A stretch of 60,770 bases of DNA from Microbulbifer thermotolerans (GCF_900112305.1 NZ_FOKT01000013.1:1-60770), one strand, 5' to 3'. Shown: positions 7,671-16,899, counted from the first letter of the stretch. Translations and numbers: made by a program. The notes: generated by a model not told the origin, from the letters alone.

Positions 7671-9107
7671 TCAAGCCAGGGTATAGGCCGTCTTCACCGT
7701 GGTGTAAAACTCCCTCGCGTAGCTGCCCTGCTCCCGCGCCCCGTAGCTGGAGCCCTTGCGGCCGCCGAAGGGCACGTGGTAATCCACACCGGCGGTGGGC
7801 ACATTGACCATCACCATGCCCGCCTGAGCGTTGGCCTTGAAGTGGCTGGCGTGTTTGAGCGAACGGGTGACGATACCCGCGGAGAGGCCGAATTCCGTGT
7901 CGTTGGCGAGCGCCAGCGCCTGCTCGTAGTCATCGGCGCGGATTACCGTGGCAACGGGGCCGAAAATTTCCTCGCGGTTTATGCGCATCTGCGGCTCGGT
8001 GCCGGTAAACAGGGCCGGGGTCAGATAGAAGCCCGGCGTTTCCCGCTCCACCCGCTCGCCACCACACACCAGGGTCGCCCCTTCTCCACGACCGATGTCG
8101 ATGTAGTCGAGGTCCTGCTTGAGCTGGCGCTCGTCCACCACCGGACCGATATGGGTACCGGCCTTTAGCGCGTGATCGGTGACCAGCGCTTTCATGCGCT
8201 CGCACACCGCTTCGACAAAGCGATCGTGTATGCCACTGGTGACAATCAAGCGGCTGGAAGCGGTACACCGCTGGCCGGTGGAGAAAAAGGCGCCATTAAC
8301 CGCGCACTCGACCGCGGTATCCAGATCGGCGTCGTCGAGAACAACCAGAGGGTTTTTGCCCCCCATCTCCAGCTGCACCTTGGCCAGGCGCGCGGCGGCG
8401 ACCGCGGCTATGCGGCGGCCGGTATTCTGCGAGCCGGTAAAGCTGATGGCGTCCACCTGGGGATGATTGACCAGCGCATCGCCGATGACGCGACCGGGGC
8501 CCATCACCAGATTGAAAACACCGTCGGGCACACCCGCTTCCGCAATGATCTGCGCCAGCGCGTGGGCGGAACCGGGCACCAGCTCCGCCGGCTTGAACAC
8601 CACGCAATTACCGTAGGCCAGTGCCGGCGCTATCTTCCAGGCGGGGATGGCGATCGGGAAGTTCCACGGCGTAATCAGGCCGATCACCCCAAGGGCTTCG
8701 CGGGTAACGGACACCTCCAGTCCGGGGCGGACCGACGGTTGCAGTTCACCCCGCAACTGTAGAATTTCACCGGAGAAGAACCTAAATATCTGCCCGGCAC
8801 GCACCACTTCACCGGTGGCTTCCGGCAGCGTCTTGCCCTCCTCGCGGGCGAGCAGTTCACCCAGTTGCGCGCGGCGATCGAGAATCATCTGGCCAATACG
8901 GTCGAGCAGCTCGCTGCGGCTTTGAATACCGCTGCGGGACCAGGCGGGAAACGCTTGGCGGGCTGCGGCTACAGCCTCATCCAGCTGGGCCGGGCTGGCC
9001 TCGGCGTATTCGCCGATCCGGTCGTTGGTGTCGGAGGGATTGATATTGGCGATGGTGCCCTGGCCCTCCCGCCATTCGCCGCCGATGTAATTGCAGTGGA
9101 TCGTCAT
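7671..9107 (-). CDS. xylA: 2,5-dioxovalerate (alpha-ketoglutarate semialdehyde) dehydrogenase
   Basis: 478 residues, the usual length for an aldehyde dehydrogenase. It has the TPWNFP motif (146-151), the general base Glu247 in LEMGGKNP and the catalytic Cys281 in FFSTGQRCTAS. The C-terminal PFGGRKGSSYGAREQG is typical of KGSADH-type enzymes. In the Weimberg route it oxidises alpha-ketoglutarate semialdehyde to alpha-ketoglutarate with NAD(P)+. The gene lies between the pentonate dehydratase and the FAH-family dehydratase, the gene set of the Caulobacter xylXABCD operon, which supports the specific call over a general aldehyde dehydrogenase. Cytoplasmic. The symbol is used in the Caulobacter sense and does not mean xylose isomerase. 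Confidence 0.85.
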   Translation of the reverse strand: MTIHCNYIGGEWREGQGTIANINPSDTNDRIGEYAEASPAQLDEAVAAARQAFPAWSRSGIQSRSELLDRIGQMILDRRAQLGELLAREEGKTLPEATGEVVRAGQIFRFFSGEILQLRGELQPSVRPGLEVSVTREALGVIGLITPWNFPIAIPAWKIAPALAYGNCVVFKPAELVPGSAHALAQIIAEAGVPDGVFNLVMGPGRVIGDALVNHPQVDAISFTGSQNTGRRIAAVAAARLAKVQLEMGGKNPLVVLDDADLDTAVECAVNGAFFSTGQRCTASSRLIVTSGIHDRFVEAVCERMKALVTDHALKAGTHIGPVVDERQLKQDLDYIDIGRGEGATLVCGGERVERETPGFYLTPALFTGTEPQMRINREEIFGPVATVIRADDYEQALALANDTEFGLSAGIVTRSLKHASHFKANAQAGMVMVNVPTAGVDYHVPFGGRKGSSYGAREQGSYAREFYTTVKTAYTLA

Positions 9108-9150
9108 GATTACCTCTTGGTTTTGCCAATTTTGTTGACGGGTCCGCGCC

Positions 9151-10353
9151 CTACAACAACCCCCTTGCCGTCAGGTTGTGCATGAGCGCAGAGATACCGA
9201 AGGTCCATGGGGGCGCCTTGTCGCTGGTAGTGACCGTGTTGATCAACGCCCCCAGCCTGGGGGAGCGGATGGTCACCCGGTCCCCCACCTTGTGTGTGAA
9301 CCCCTGTCCGGGCAGATCGCGGTCCTGGGTGGGCGCGAACAGAGTGCCGGTGAACAGCGCCAGGCCATCCGGGTACTGGTGGTTTTCACCAATGGTCTGG
9401 GCCACCAGATCCAGCGGATCGCGGCTGATTTCTGTCATCGGACTGACTTCGCGCAGGCGGAAACCGTCCTCGCCCTCGATTTCCAGAGTTACCTCGGCAT
9501 GGCGCACCTCATCCATGGAAAAGCGCTCGTCAAAGAGGCGCACGAAAGGGCCGATGGCGCAGGAGGCGTTGTTGTCCTTGGCCTTGCCCAGCAGCAGCGC
9601 GCTTCTACCTTCGATATCCCGCAGGTTGACGTCGTTGCCGAGAGTCGCCCCTCGGGGACGGCCGCGGCTGTCCACCAATAGCACGACCTCCGGTTCCGGG
9701 TTGTTCCAGTGGGAAATCGGGTGAATCCCCACCTGCTCGCCAGGCCCCACCGCGGACAGGGGTTGGGCCTTGGTAAAGACTTCCGCCAGGGGGCCGATGC
9801 CCACTTCCAGGTATTGCGACCAGATACCCTGCTGTTGCAACGCCGCCTTCAGCGTTTCCGCCTCGGCGGAGCCGGGCACCACAGCGCCGATATCGCCCCC
9901 GATTTTTTCCGCCAGTAAGCTGCGCAGCGCCTCGGCCCGGCCCGGATCACCACCGGCGCGCTCTTCGATCACCCGCTCCAACATACTGCAGGCGAAAGTG
10001 ACGCCGCAGGCCTTGATCGCCTGCAGGTCCACCGGTGCCAGCAGGTAGGGATAGCGCGGGTCTCTCTGCCCCCCGTGCAGTGGCGCCATGCTGTTGTGCA
10101 GCAATTCATCCACACCGCACAGACGGCGCTGCTTGCCCGCTGCCAAATCCTGCGGGCAAAAGCCCTTCTCTACGATTTCGGCCAGCGTGGGAGCCAGAGC
10201 GGAAAGATCGAAGACGCCATCGTCGCACAGCCAGACAGGGCTGGGCCCCGGCACCGGGGACAGGGTCTCCGGCAGCCACACACGGCCGAGCAAGGTGCCG
10301 GCGAGACCATCCTCGGGCAGCAGAAGCCCACGCAAATTGTCGTTGTCGCTCAT
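9151..10353 (-). CDS. xylX: 2-keto-3-deoxy-pentonate dehydratase, FAH family
   Basis: 400 residues from ATG 10353 (MSDNDNLRGLLLPEDG), preceded by GGTGGG as ribosome binding site; the longer open frame would overlap the upstream lactonase and is not used. The protein shows the XylX pattern: GVTFACSMLERVIEERAGGD, then HPISHWNNPEPEVVLLVDSR and GYPDG-like LALFTGTLFAPTQDRD, with the acidic metal-binding Glu residues of the fumarylacetoacetate hydrolase fold. In Caulobacter XylX dehydrates 2-keto-3-deoxyxylonate to alpha-ketoglutarate semialdehyde. It is 43 bases upstream of the semialdehyde dehydrogenase that would take its product. Confidence 0.85.
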   Translation of the reverse strand: MSDNDNLRGLLLPEDGLAGTLLGRVWLPETLSPVPGPSPVWLCDDGVFDLSALAPTLAEIVEKGFCPQDLAAGKQRRLCGVDELLHNSMAPLHGGQRDPRYPYLLAPVDLQAIKACGVTFACSMLERVIEERAGGDPGRAEALRSLLAEKIGGDIGAVVPGSAEAETLKAALQQQGIWSQYLEVGIGPLAEVFTKAQPLSAVGPGEQVGIHPISHWNNPEPEVVLLVDSRGRPRGATLGNDVNLRDIEGRSALLLGKAKDNNASCAIGPFVRLFDERFSMDEVRHAEVTLEIEGEDGFRLREVSPMTEISRDPLDLVAQTIGENHQYPDGLALFTGTLFAPTQDRDLPGQGFTHKVGDRVTIRSPRLGALINTVTTSDKAPPWTFGISALMHNLTARGLL

Positions 10354-10409
10354 GAACCCACCAGTGATGTAATCGTTTACAGTAAAACCCGAACAAATAC
10401 CACCGCCGG

Positions 10410-11291
10410 CTAGCCTTGAAACAGCGGCGTCTCCAAGCCAGACACACCGGGCCTGCAACAGAAGAGGCCTCCAGCCAGGGGCTGGCGCTCCAGTTCCGCC
10501 TCGCTCAGCCCCTTGCGGGCGCTGGTGATATAAAGTTGGTCCCGGCCACCACCGCCGAAGGTGCAGCTGGTCACATTGGACACCGGCAAGGCAATGCGCC
10601 CTACGACGTCACCGCCGGGAGAAAAGCGGCTAATGCCCCAGCCGCCCCAGTGGCAAACCCAGAGGCAGCCCTCGCTGTCCACCGTCATGCCGTCCGGATA
10701 ACCGGCGGAATCCGGCAACTGGAGAAAGAGACGCTTGTTTTGCAAACTGCCGCTATCGCTCACCTCAAAGGCGTAAATACGCCGCCGCAGCGTATCGGTG
10801 TGGTAGAGAGTCCCGCCGTCGGGGCTGAACGCCGGGCCATTGGTGATCACATAGCCCGCATCCAGCCGCTGCCAGCGGAGATCTGTATCCAGGCGGTAGA
10901 GTGCGCCACTGGGGGCCCTTTCGCCGTCGTCCATACTGCCGGCCCAGAAGCGGCCGACGGCATCCGTCTTGCCGTCATTGAAACGGTTGCCGGGCAGATC
11001 CCCCTCGGGGCCACCGAGCATTTCCAAACGCGCAGTACCGCCGTCGAGGAAAAGCAGTGCGAAGCCGTCGCGGGTAGCGCAGACAAAGCCCCCGCCGGCA
11101 CGGGGCGCCAGGGCCGATACCTGGGCATTGATGCGCCAGCTGGCCCGCTCCCGGGACTCGGGGATGTAGCGGTGCAGTCTGTATTCCTTGATATCCACCC
11201 AGTAGACCGCCCGCTCCCGCGCCACCCACACAGGCCCTTCGCCAAGGGTGGCACCTGCGGGCCAGACACACTCCGCACTCAGCTCCCGCAC
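10410..11291 (-). CDS. xylC: SMP-30/gluconolactonase-family pentonolactonase
   Basis: 293 residues. It is a six-bladed beta-propeller of the SMP-30 family with divalent metal ligands at the expected places: Glu18 (LGEGPVW), Asn151 (TNGPAFSPDG) and Asp200 (YPDGMTVDSEG). The substrate-loop motif NRFNDGKTDAVGRFWAGSMD is also present. It would hydrolyse the sugar lactone made by the first dehydrogenase to the pentonate. It starts only 3 bases after the stop of the transporter gene, so the two are translationally coupled in one operon. Substrate specificity (xylono- versus arabinonolactone) is inferred from context. Confidence 0.83.
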   Translation of the reverse strand: MRELSAECVWPAGATLGEGPVWVARERAVYWVDIKEYRLHRYIPESRERASWRINAQVSALAPRAGGGFVCATRDGFALLFLDGGTARLEMLGGPEGDLPGNRFNDGKTDAVGRFWAGSMDDGERAPSGALYRLDTDLRWQRLDAGYVITNGPAFSPDGGTLYHTDTLRRRIYAFEVSDSGSLQNKRLFLQLPDSAGYPDGMTVDSEGCLWVCHWGGWGISRFSPGGDVVGRIALPVSNVTSCTFGGGGRDQLYITSARKGLSEAELERQPLAGGLFCCRPGVSGLETPLFQG

Positions 11292-11294
11292 GCG

Positions 11295-12737
11295 TCATCC
11301 CTCCATCTGTTCCAGTTCGCGTCCCTTGGTTTCGTGTACCCAGCGGGAAACAAAAAGGATGGAGATAAAGGCACCCAGCGCATAGAGGCCATAACTGCCG
11401 GACAATTGGATGGCCGCCAGTAACATGGGGAAAGTCCAGGTGATCAAAAAGTTGGAGCCCCACTGGGCCAGGCCGCTGACCGCCAGGCCGGAGCCGCGGA
11501 TCTGGTTGGGGAACATCTCTCCGAGCATCACCCACATCACCGGCCCCCAGGAGGCGTTGAAAAAGACCACATAGGCATTGGCCGCCAATAGCGCCACGGT
11601 ACCAACGGTATCGGAAAGCTGCAGGGAACCGTTTTCATCGAGGGTGGCCTGGGAGAAAGCCGCCGCCATCACCGCCAGGGTCGCCGCCATGCCCACCGAG
11701 CCCCAAAAGAGCAACGGCTTGCGGCCCACCTTGTCGATCAGCAGCAGTGCGGTGATCACCGCGGCGATACTCACCGCGCCGGACACCACGTTGATCAGTA
11801 GGGCATCGCTTTCGGTGAAGCCCACGGACTGCCAGAGCACAGCGCCGTAGTAGAAGACCACATTGATGCCCACCAGCTGTTGGAAGGAGGCCAGGCCAAT
11901 GCCCACCCAGACGATTTTGCGCAAGCCGCCTCCGGGGGCTTTCAGGTCGGAGAATTTGGGCCTGTGGTCAGAGGACAGCGAGCGCTCGATATCCGCCACC
12001 TTTTGCCTGCCCTCGCGCTCGCCGAACAGCCTGCCGAGCACTGCGCCGGCGCGCGCTTTCCTGCCGCTAGCCACCAGGAAACGCGGGCTCTCCGGGATAA
12101 AAAAGAGACCGACCAGAAAGATGGTTGCCGGCAGCAACTCCACCCAGAACATCCAGCGCCAGGTCTCGAACCCCCACCAGAACTCGGTGGTAGAAGAGCC
12201 GGCCCAGCGGGCCAGGCAGTAGTTGCTGACAAAGGCGCCGAACAGTCCGAAGATAATCGCCACCTGTTGGACCGTGGCCAGGCGCCCGCGGTAGGCAGCC
12301 GGCGCCACCTCGCTGATATAGGCCGGTGTCATCACACTGGCCGCGCCGACCGCAAGGCCGCCCAGCACCCGGTAAACAACGAACTCCAAGGAACCGGAGG
12401 CGATACCGGAACCCCAGGCGCTGACGATAAAGAAAACAGCCGCTGTTATCAGTAGCGCCCTGCGCCCGTAAATATCCGCCAGCCGCCCGGCAAAAAAGGC
12501 GCCCACTGCACAGCCGAGCAGCATGGAGGCCACATTAAAGCCCGTACCGGCGCTGTCGGAATGAAACGCCGCCTGCAGGCCGTCTACGGTGCCGTTGATG
12601 ACGCCGCTGTCGAAGCCGAACAGAAAACCGCCGATGGTCGCTACGGTGCTGATGGCGATAACGAGAAAGTGGTTAGTCTCGGAGGCGACGGCACCGGATA
12701 CCCGGTCCGATACCGCACTGGTGGAAGTGGGATTCAT
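11295..12737 (-). CDS. MFS sugar/H+ symporter, XylE/AraE-like
   Basis: 480 residues with about 12 membrane helices. Sugar-porter signatures are complete: GFLFGFDSGVINGT near the N-terminus, GRLADIYGRR in loop 2-3, PESPRFL after helix 6, DKVGRKPLL in loop 8-9 and ETKGRELEQ at the C-terminus. This is the glucose/xylose/arabinose porter branch of MFS, acting in the inner membrane. It is the first gene of the minus-strand pentose operon; its promoter carries a LacI-type operator. Pentose transport is inferred from context, because the signatures alone do not separate xylose, arabinose and glucose. Confidence 0.85.
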   Translation of the reverse strand: MNPTSTSAVSDRVSGAVASETNHFLVIAISTVATIGGFLFGFDSGVINGTVDGLQAAFHSDSAGTGFNVASMLLGCAVGAFFAGRLADIYGRRALLITAAVFFIVSAWGSGIASGSLEFVVYRVLGGLAVGAASVMTPAYISEVAPAAYRGRLATVQQVAIIFGLFGAFVSNYCLARWAGSSTTEFWWGFETWRWMFWVELLPATIFLVGLFFIPESPRFLVASGRKARAGAVLGRLFGEREGRQKVADIERSLSSDHRPKFSDLKAPGGGLRKIVWVGIGLASFQQLVGINVVFYYGAVLWQSVGFTESDALLINVVSGAVSIAAVITALLLIDKVGRKPLLFWGSVGMAATLAVMAAAFSQATLDENGSLQLSDTVGTVALLAANAYVVFFNASWGPVMWVMLGEMFPNQIRGSGLAVSGLAQWGSNFLITWTFPMLLAAIQLSGSYGLYALGAFISILFVSRWVHETKGRELEQMEG

Positions 12738-12895
12738 ATTCTTATTTCCCTCATTCGCTGTGGCCCGCGGGCCGGTTTATTTATTGTTTTGCTATTTTGT
12801 CAGCTTTAGCCGCAGCTTTATTTCTTATTTTTGTTTTCATGGCAGCAGATTCGACGGGAATTGCAGCCGTCTTACCCACCTGTGCTCTTCACATT

Positions 12896-12920
12896 AATGT
12901 AAACGTTTACATTCCGTCAA
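12896..12920 (-). promoter_or_regulatory. Promoter with LacI-family operator for the pentose operon
   Basis: AATGTAAACGTTTACATT (12896-12913) is a perfect 18-bp palindrome of the LacI/GalR type (central CG). On the minus strand a TTGACG -35 box lies at 12920-12915 and the operator fills the spacer before a weak -10 (TTAATG), so repressor binding would block RNA polymerase. The transporter start codon is about 160 bases downstream. The same 14-bp core recurs at 14083. Confidence 0.8.
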
Positions 12921-12972
12921 GGGCGAGAGCGATGTGCAGGACCTGTAGCGGGCAAGCGGTTCCGCCGCTGTA

Positions 12973-13992
12973 TCACTTCGGCGGCGCGGCGCTGGATTCA
13001 CGCACCACAAGTCGGTGCGACACGATTTCCGGCCCCGCACCAATATCGCCGCCGTCGATGGCGCGGCACAGGCGACGCATAGTGCGTTCGCCGATTTCCT
13101 CGACGGGTTGGGCGACGGTGGTCAGTGGCGGGTCGAGAATTTCCGCGTAGCGGATATCGTCGAACCCCACCACGGAGATATCTTGCGGAATACGCAAACC
13201 GGCGCGGCGGATCTCGCGCATGGCGCCCATTGCCATCTCATCATTGGCGCAAAAAATAGCCGTGGGCCGCGCCTCCAGTGCCAGCAGCCGGCGCGTGGCC
13301 GCGCGGGCACCCTCCAGCGTCTGGCGCCCTTCCACCACCCAGTGCTCGGAGACCGCGAGACCAGCAGCGGCCATAGCACTGCGATAGCCCTGTTCCCGGT
13401 CGCGGGTCAGCAGTGAAGCCGCCAGACCGGAAATAAAAGCGATGCGTTTATGACCCAGACCGATCAAATGCTCTGTGGCCTCGGCGGCGGCGCGGGCATT
13501 GTCCACCCGCACACTGGGGAAGGGACTGAGCTGGGGCGCCACCGCTTCACAGCCGACCACTATCGGCGGCACACGACCGCCTTTGCCGGTCACTTCCGCG
13601 TCGCCCTGCATAAACGGCGAGATACTCGCCAACAGCACAATGCCATCGGCCTGCTTGGAAAAAACGATATCGGTGTACTCGTCGAAAGCATGGGTGTTGA
13701 ACTGGGTTTCGCGGATCAGGATGCTGTACCCCTCTTCGTCGGCAACCCGCCAGATGCCCCGCATTACTCCGGCAAAGAAGGGGTCACCTACCGAGGGCAG
13801 CACTACCACCACCAGACTGGTTTTACCGCGGCGGAAATTGCGTGCCAATGTATTGGGGGCGTAACCGGTCTGACGGATCGCCTCCCGCACTTTTTTGCGG
13901 GTCTTTTCGCGCACAGCTTCGGGACTGTTCAGATAGCGCGACACAGTGGCGATGGAAACGCCGGCGAGCTTGGCCACATCTTTGATCGACAA
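12973..13992 (-). CDS. xylR: LacI-family transcriptional regulator of the pentose cluster
   Basis: 339 residues from TTG 13992. This start is chosen because AAGGA lies 8 bases before it and the protein then begins directly with the helix-turn-helix (SIKDVAKLAGVSIATVSRYLN); upstream codons to 14079 have no family match. A hinge helix (TLARNFRRGKT) follows, then a periplasmic-binding-protein-like sugar domain with FCANDEMAMGAMREIRRAG and SVVGFDDIRYA. It lies between the transporter operon and the divergent SDR gene, each with the same palindromic operator, so local repression relieved by a pentose or pentose derivative is likely. The symbol is by analogy with Caulobacter. Confidence 0.85.
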   Translation of the reverse strand: MSIKDVAKLAGVSIATVSRYLNSPEAVREKTRKKVREAIRQTGYAPNTLARNFRRGKTSLVVVVLPSVGDPFFAGVMRGIWRVADEEGYSILIRETQFNTHAFDEYTDIVFSKQADGIVLLASISPFMQGDAEVTGKGGRVPPIVVGCEAVAPQLSPFPSVRVDNARAAAEATEHLIGLGHKRIAFISGLAASLLTRDREQGYRSAMAAAGLAVSEHWVVEGRQTLEGARAATRRLLALEARPTAIFCANDEMAMGAMREIRRAGLRIPQDISVVGFDDIRYAEILDPPLTTVAQPVEEIGERTMRRLCRAIDGGDIGAGPEIVSHRLVVRESSAAPPK

Positions 13993-14082
13993 AGTAAAAG
14001 TCCTTGAGATGCCCAATAAAAGGCCGATGTTAGCGCTTCCTTCACGAAAATTCCCGCAAATACGCCCGGGCACCCCCATATT

Positions 14083-14110
14083 TGTAAACGTTTACATCAT
14101 TTGCTAGCCT
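14083..14110. promoter_or_regulatory. Second LacI-family operator, between the regulator and the SDR gene
   Basis: TGTAAACGTTTACA at 14083-14096 repeats the 14-bp core found at 12898-12911. On the plus strand TTGTAA (14082-14087) and TAGCCT (14105-14110), 17 bases apart, could be a weak promoter for the SDR gene. The site also lies about 90 bases upstream of the regulator start, so autoregulation is possible. Confidence 0.7.
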
Positions 14111-14170
14111 AGCTGGAATTCGACCATTGACTGCCGGCCAGCCGAGGCTGCGCATGTAGAGATAGAGGAA

Positions 14171-14989
14171 ATGACCAACAACAACAGACTGGCGGTGATT
14201 ACCGGCGGCACAACCGGCATCGGCAGGGGGATCTCATTGAGGCTCGCCGAGGCCGGCTGGGCTATCGCGGTCAACAATTTGGAGGCCGAGGACGCGTCAG
14301 CCCTGCAACTGGTACGAGAAGTGGAAGCCATGGGTGGACGCGCCTGGTACGCCCCCTGCGATGTGGGTGACAGCCGCTCCGTGGACCGCTTTTTCCACGG
14401 CCTGACTGACCACTTTCAGCAGGCACCAAACCTGCTGGTCAACAACGCCGGGATACAGACCTGGGCGCCGCTGCTCGACCTGGCTGAAGAAGATTGGGAC
14501 AGGGTAATTAACACCAACCTAAAAGGCTGTTTTCTGAACACCCAACGCGCCGCGCGCCTGATGGTGGAGGCCGGCAGCGGGGGCAGCATCGTCAATATCG
14601 GCTCCGGATGCAACAAACTGGCCTTTCCGCGATTGGTGGACTATGCGGCCAGCAAAGGGGGCATAGAAATGCTCACCAAGGCATCCGCCATCGAGCTGGG
14701 GGAGTATGGCATCCGCGTCAACTGCGTGGCCCCCGGAGGGGTGCTGGTGGAGCGAACCGAGCGGGAAGCGCCGGACTACGCGGCATCCTGGTCCGCCATC
14801 ACCCCGCTCGGCCGGGTGGGCTACGCCCGGGATATCGCCGATGCGGTATTGTTTCTCGCCGGAGAGGAATCGTCCTTTATCAGCGGCCAGACCCTGTGGG
14901 TAGACGGGGGCGCCTTTAGCAAAGCCAACTGGCCCTACGCCAACACGGAAGAAACCGTACCGGACTTGACCCGGGAGGAATCCGCGTAA
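14171..14989 (+). CDS. SDR-family sugar dehydrogenase (probable pentose 1-dehydrogenase)
   Basis: 272 residues of classical SDR type: TGGTTGIG nucleotide-binding motif (11-18), NNAG (91-94), and the catalytic Ser145, Tyr158 and Lys162 (YAASK). The sequence is of the glucose/sugar 1-dehydrogenase-like group rather than close to Caulobacter XylB. It is divergent from the regulator and shares the operator. It is the only dehydrogenase in the cluster that could make the lactone substrate of XylC, so oxidation of xylose or arabinose at C1 is the best inference. Start ATG 14171 follows AGAGGA. Confidence 0.75.
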   Translation: MTNNNRLAVITGGTTGIGRGISLRLAEAGWAIAVNNLEAEDASALQLVREVEAMGGRAWYAPCDVGDSRSVDRFFHGLTDHFQQAPNLLVNNAGIQTWAPLLDLAEEDWDRVINTNLKGCFLNTQRAARLMVEAGSGGSIVNIGSGCNKLAFPRLVDYAASKGGIEMLTKASAIELGEYGIRVNCVAPGGVLVERTEREAPDYAASWSAITPLGRVGYARDIADAVLFLAGEESSFISGQTLWVDGGAFSKANWPYANTEETVPDLTREESA

Positions 14990-15024
14990 AAAAACCACCC
15001 CTTGGCGATCTGCAGTGCCCGCAG

Positions 15025-15056
15025 AAAAAAAGCCCCTGTGGTTCAGGGGCTTTTTT
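15025..15056. terminator. Bidirectional intrinsic terminator
   Basis: An A run, then AGCCCCTG, a short loop, CAGGGGCT and TTTTTT. It serves the convergent SDR gene (stop 14989) on the plus strand and the MFS gene (stop 15058) on the minus strand. Confidence 0.85.
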
Positions 15057-15057
15057 G

Positions 15058-16578
15058 TCAAGCGGCTGCCGCTTCCTCAGCTTCCGTGCCCGGCTCACTG
15101 CCGGCCTCCCTGACAAAGAACACTGACACGGCTCCCAGCGCCATAAACACACCCGCCAGCACAAGAATATAGATGGCCTGGTTGCCGAACAGCCCTGCCA
15201 GAATCGGCCCCGCCACCAGCGCGGACAATATCTGCGGCGCAGCGATGGTGAAATTGAAAATGCCCATATAGACACCGGTTTTATCCGCCGGCAAAGAATC
15301 GGAAAGAATCGCGTAGGGCATGGCCAGTATCGCCGCCCAGGCGATACCCACCCCCACCATCGGCAGCAGCAGACCGAGGGCGCCGCTGGGCACTGTCACC
15401 TCCGTGATCAACAGATTCACCGCCACCGGCTCGCCCCCCTGGAACAGCAGGAAGCTGATATAGCCGGCGCCGCCGGCCAGCAGCGACAGCGCGTAGGTGA
15501 GCTTGCGTCCCAGTGTATTGGCCACTTTCGCCAGCACAACGGAAAAGATGGCGGCAAACAACGAATAACCGGCAAAGAGGATACCTACCCAGTCGCCAGC
15601 GGCCCCCTTGGCTGCGGCGATATGCGCAGGCACCTGACCGACGCTCTCCAGATAGTGGGAGTCGAACCACTTGGCCTCCACACCCCAGACATGCTGAGTG
15701 ATCGCGGGAGTGGTGTAGACCCACATGATAAAGAGCGCGAACCAAGAGAAGAATTGCACCACGGCCAGCTGGCGCATGGTCTTGGGCATGGTGATCAGCA
15801 ACCGCAGGAAACCGCCAATCCGCTGGGACAGGGGCTTGTGCTCCGCCTGTGTGCGGGCCAGTTGTTCCGCGTCTATGCCCTTGTAGGCCGCATACTGCGC
15901 CGGTGGGTACTCTTTGGTGCGGATCACCGTCCACAATACAGACCCCAGCAGCACCGTGCCGCCAATATAAAAGGCCCAGATCACCGAGGGCGCCACTTCA
16001 CCGGCGCGGGCGCTGTTTTCCAATCCGATGACATTGGTCAGTACAAACGGCAGTATCGAGCCGCACACAGCGCCGATATTGATCAGCAGCGACTGCACCG
16101 AGTAGCCCAAGGTGCGCTGCTCAGAAGGCACCATATCCGAAACCAAAGCGCGGAATGGCTGCATGGTGACGTTAAAGGCTGCATCCATCAGCGCCAGCAT
16201 CACGCCGCCAAACAGTATCGGGGCGACAAAAGCCACCACGATACCGGCATTGGGCATCAATGCCATTCCCAGAGCAGCCGCTATGGCACCAAAAAGGATA
16301 TAGGGGCTGCGGCGCCCGAAGCGGTTCCAGGTGCGATCGGAGGCAGAGCCGACAATCGGCTGCACAATCAGGCCCATCAGCGGCGCCACTATCCAAAAGA
16401 AGGACAGCGAGTGCAGGTCGGCGCCCAGATCGGAGAGGATACGGCTGGCGTTGGCATTTTGCAGTGCGAAACCGAACTGTACACCGAGAAAACCGAGGCT
16501 GACGTTCCAAACCTGCCAGAAAGGCAGACGAGGCTGTTGCACGGGCCGCACATCGGCGCCGGAAGCTGATTCAGTCAT
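15058..16578 (-). CDS. MFS maltose/maltodextrin transporter (SLC45/MalY-like)
   Basis: 506 residues from ATG 16578 (MTESASGAD). About 12 helices of the GPH/SLC45-like branch: LGFLGVQFGFALQNANASRI in helix 1, PLMGLIVQPIVGSASDRTWNRFGRRSPYI in loop 2-3, a long central loop, and PYAILSDSLPADKTGVYMGIFN near helix 10. Relatives in Xanthomonas, Caulobacter and Shewanella take up maltose or short maltodextrins across the inner membrane. The gene is divergent from the GH13-GH31-GH13 operon and has an exact MalT-box sequence 64 bases before its start codon, both fitting a maltodextrin role. Confidence 0.8.
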   Translation of the reverse strand: MTESASGADVRPVQQPRLPFWQVWNVSLGFLGVQFGFALQNANASRILSDLGADLHSLSFFWIVAPLMGLIVQPIVGSASDRTWNRFGRRSPYILFGAIAAALGMALMPNAGIVVAFVAPILFGGVMLALMDAAFNVTMQPFRALVSDMVPSEQRTLGYSVQSLLINIGAVCGSILPFVLTNVIGLENSARAGEVAPSVIWAFYIGGTVLLGSVLWTVIRTKEYPPAQYAAYKGIDAEQLARTQAEHKPLSQRIGGFLRLLITMPKTMRQLAVVQFFSWFALFIMWVYTTPAITQHVWGVEAKWFDSHYLESVGQVPAHIAAAKGAAGDWVGILFAGYSLFAAIFSVVLAKVANTLGRKLTYALSLLAGGAGYISFLLFQGGEPVAVNLLITEVTVPSGALGLLLPMVGVGIAWAAILAMPYAILSDSLPADKTGVYMGIFNFTIAAPQILSALVAGPILAGLFGNQAIYILVLAGVFMALGAVSVFFVREAGSEPGTEAEEAAAA

Positions 16579-16642
16579 GGGGGTCACCGCTGATAACTGA
16601 TTATGATTATGCGCGGATTGTGTCAGGAGTGTGAACGGGGGC

Positions 16643-16669
16643 CCTCCTCCCCCCTCAGGGGGGAGAAAG
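16643..16669 (-). promoter_or_regulatory. MalT-box-like site for the MFS transporter
   Basis: On the minus strand 16652-16643 reads GGGGAGGAGG, an exact match to the E. coli MalT box GGGGA(T/G)GAGG. It ends 64 bases before the start codon, and a CATAAT -10-like hexamer follows about 31 bases after the box. A second, weaker G-rich half (GGGGGGAGAAAG, 16658-16669) faces the other way. The match is seen directly; binding by a MalT homologue is inferred. Confidence 0.6.
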
Positions 16670-16810
16670 CTCCAGTGTTTCCAGGCAGCTTGCACCGCCC
16701 CGCTTGCCGCCATTAGCCGGCCGCGGAAGAAACTCCGATTTATGCCGCGAGCGGAACCTCAGTATCGCCACAGGTGCCACACCCGAGTTCCGGTGCACTA
16801 TTTTGCGATC

Positions 16811-16835
16811 TCCCCCCAAACAGAGGGGGATATCA
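16811..16835 (+). promoter_or_regulatory. Degenerate MalT-box-like pair before the GH13-GH31-GH13 operon
   Basis: TCTCCCCCC and GAGGGGGATATC face each other. The plus-strand half (GGGGATATCA, 16826-16835) matches the MalT consensus only in its first six bases, but it sits 64 bases before the operon start codon, the same distance as the stronger sites in the window. Treated as a weak candidate. Confidence 0.35.
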
Positions 16836-16899
16836 CCCGCTCCGAAACACTACACAATCAAACTCGGGAAGTTGTAACCATAATCATTCGGAGCCCGCC

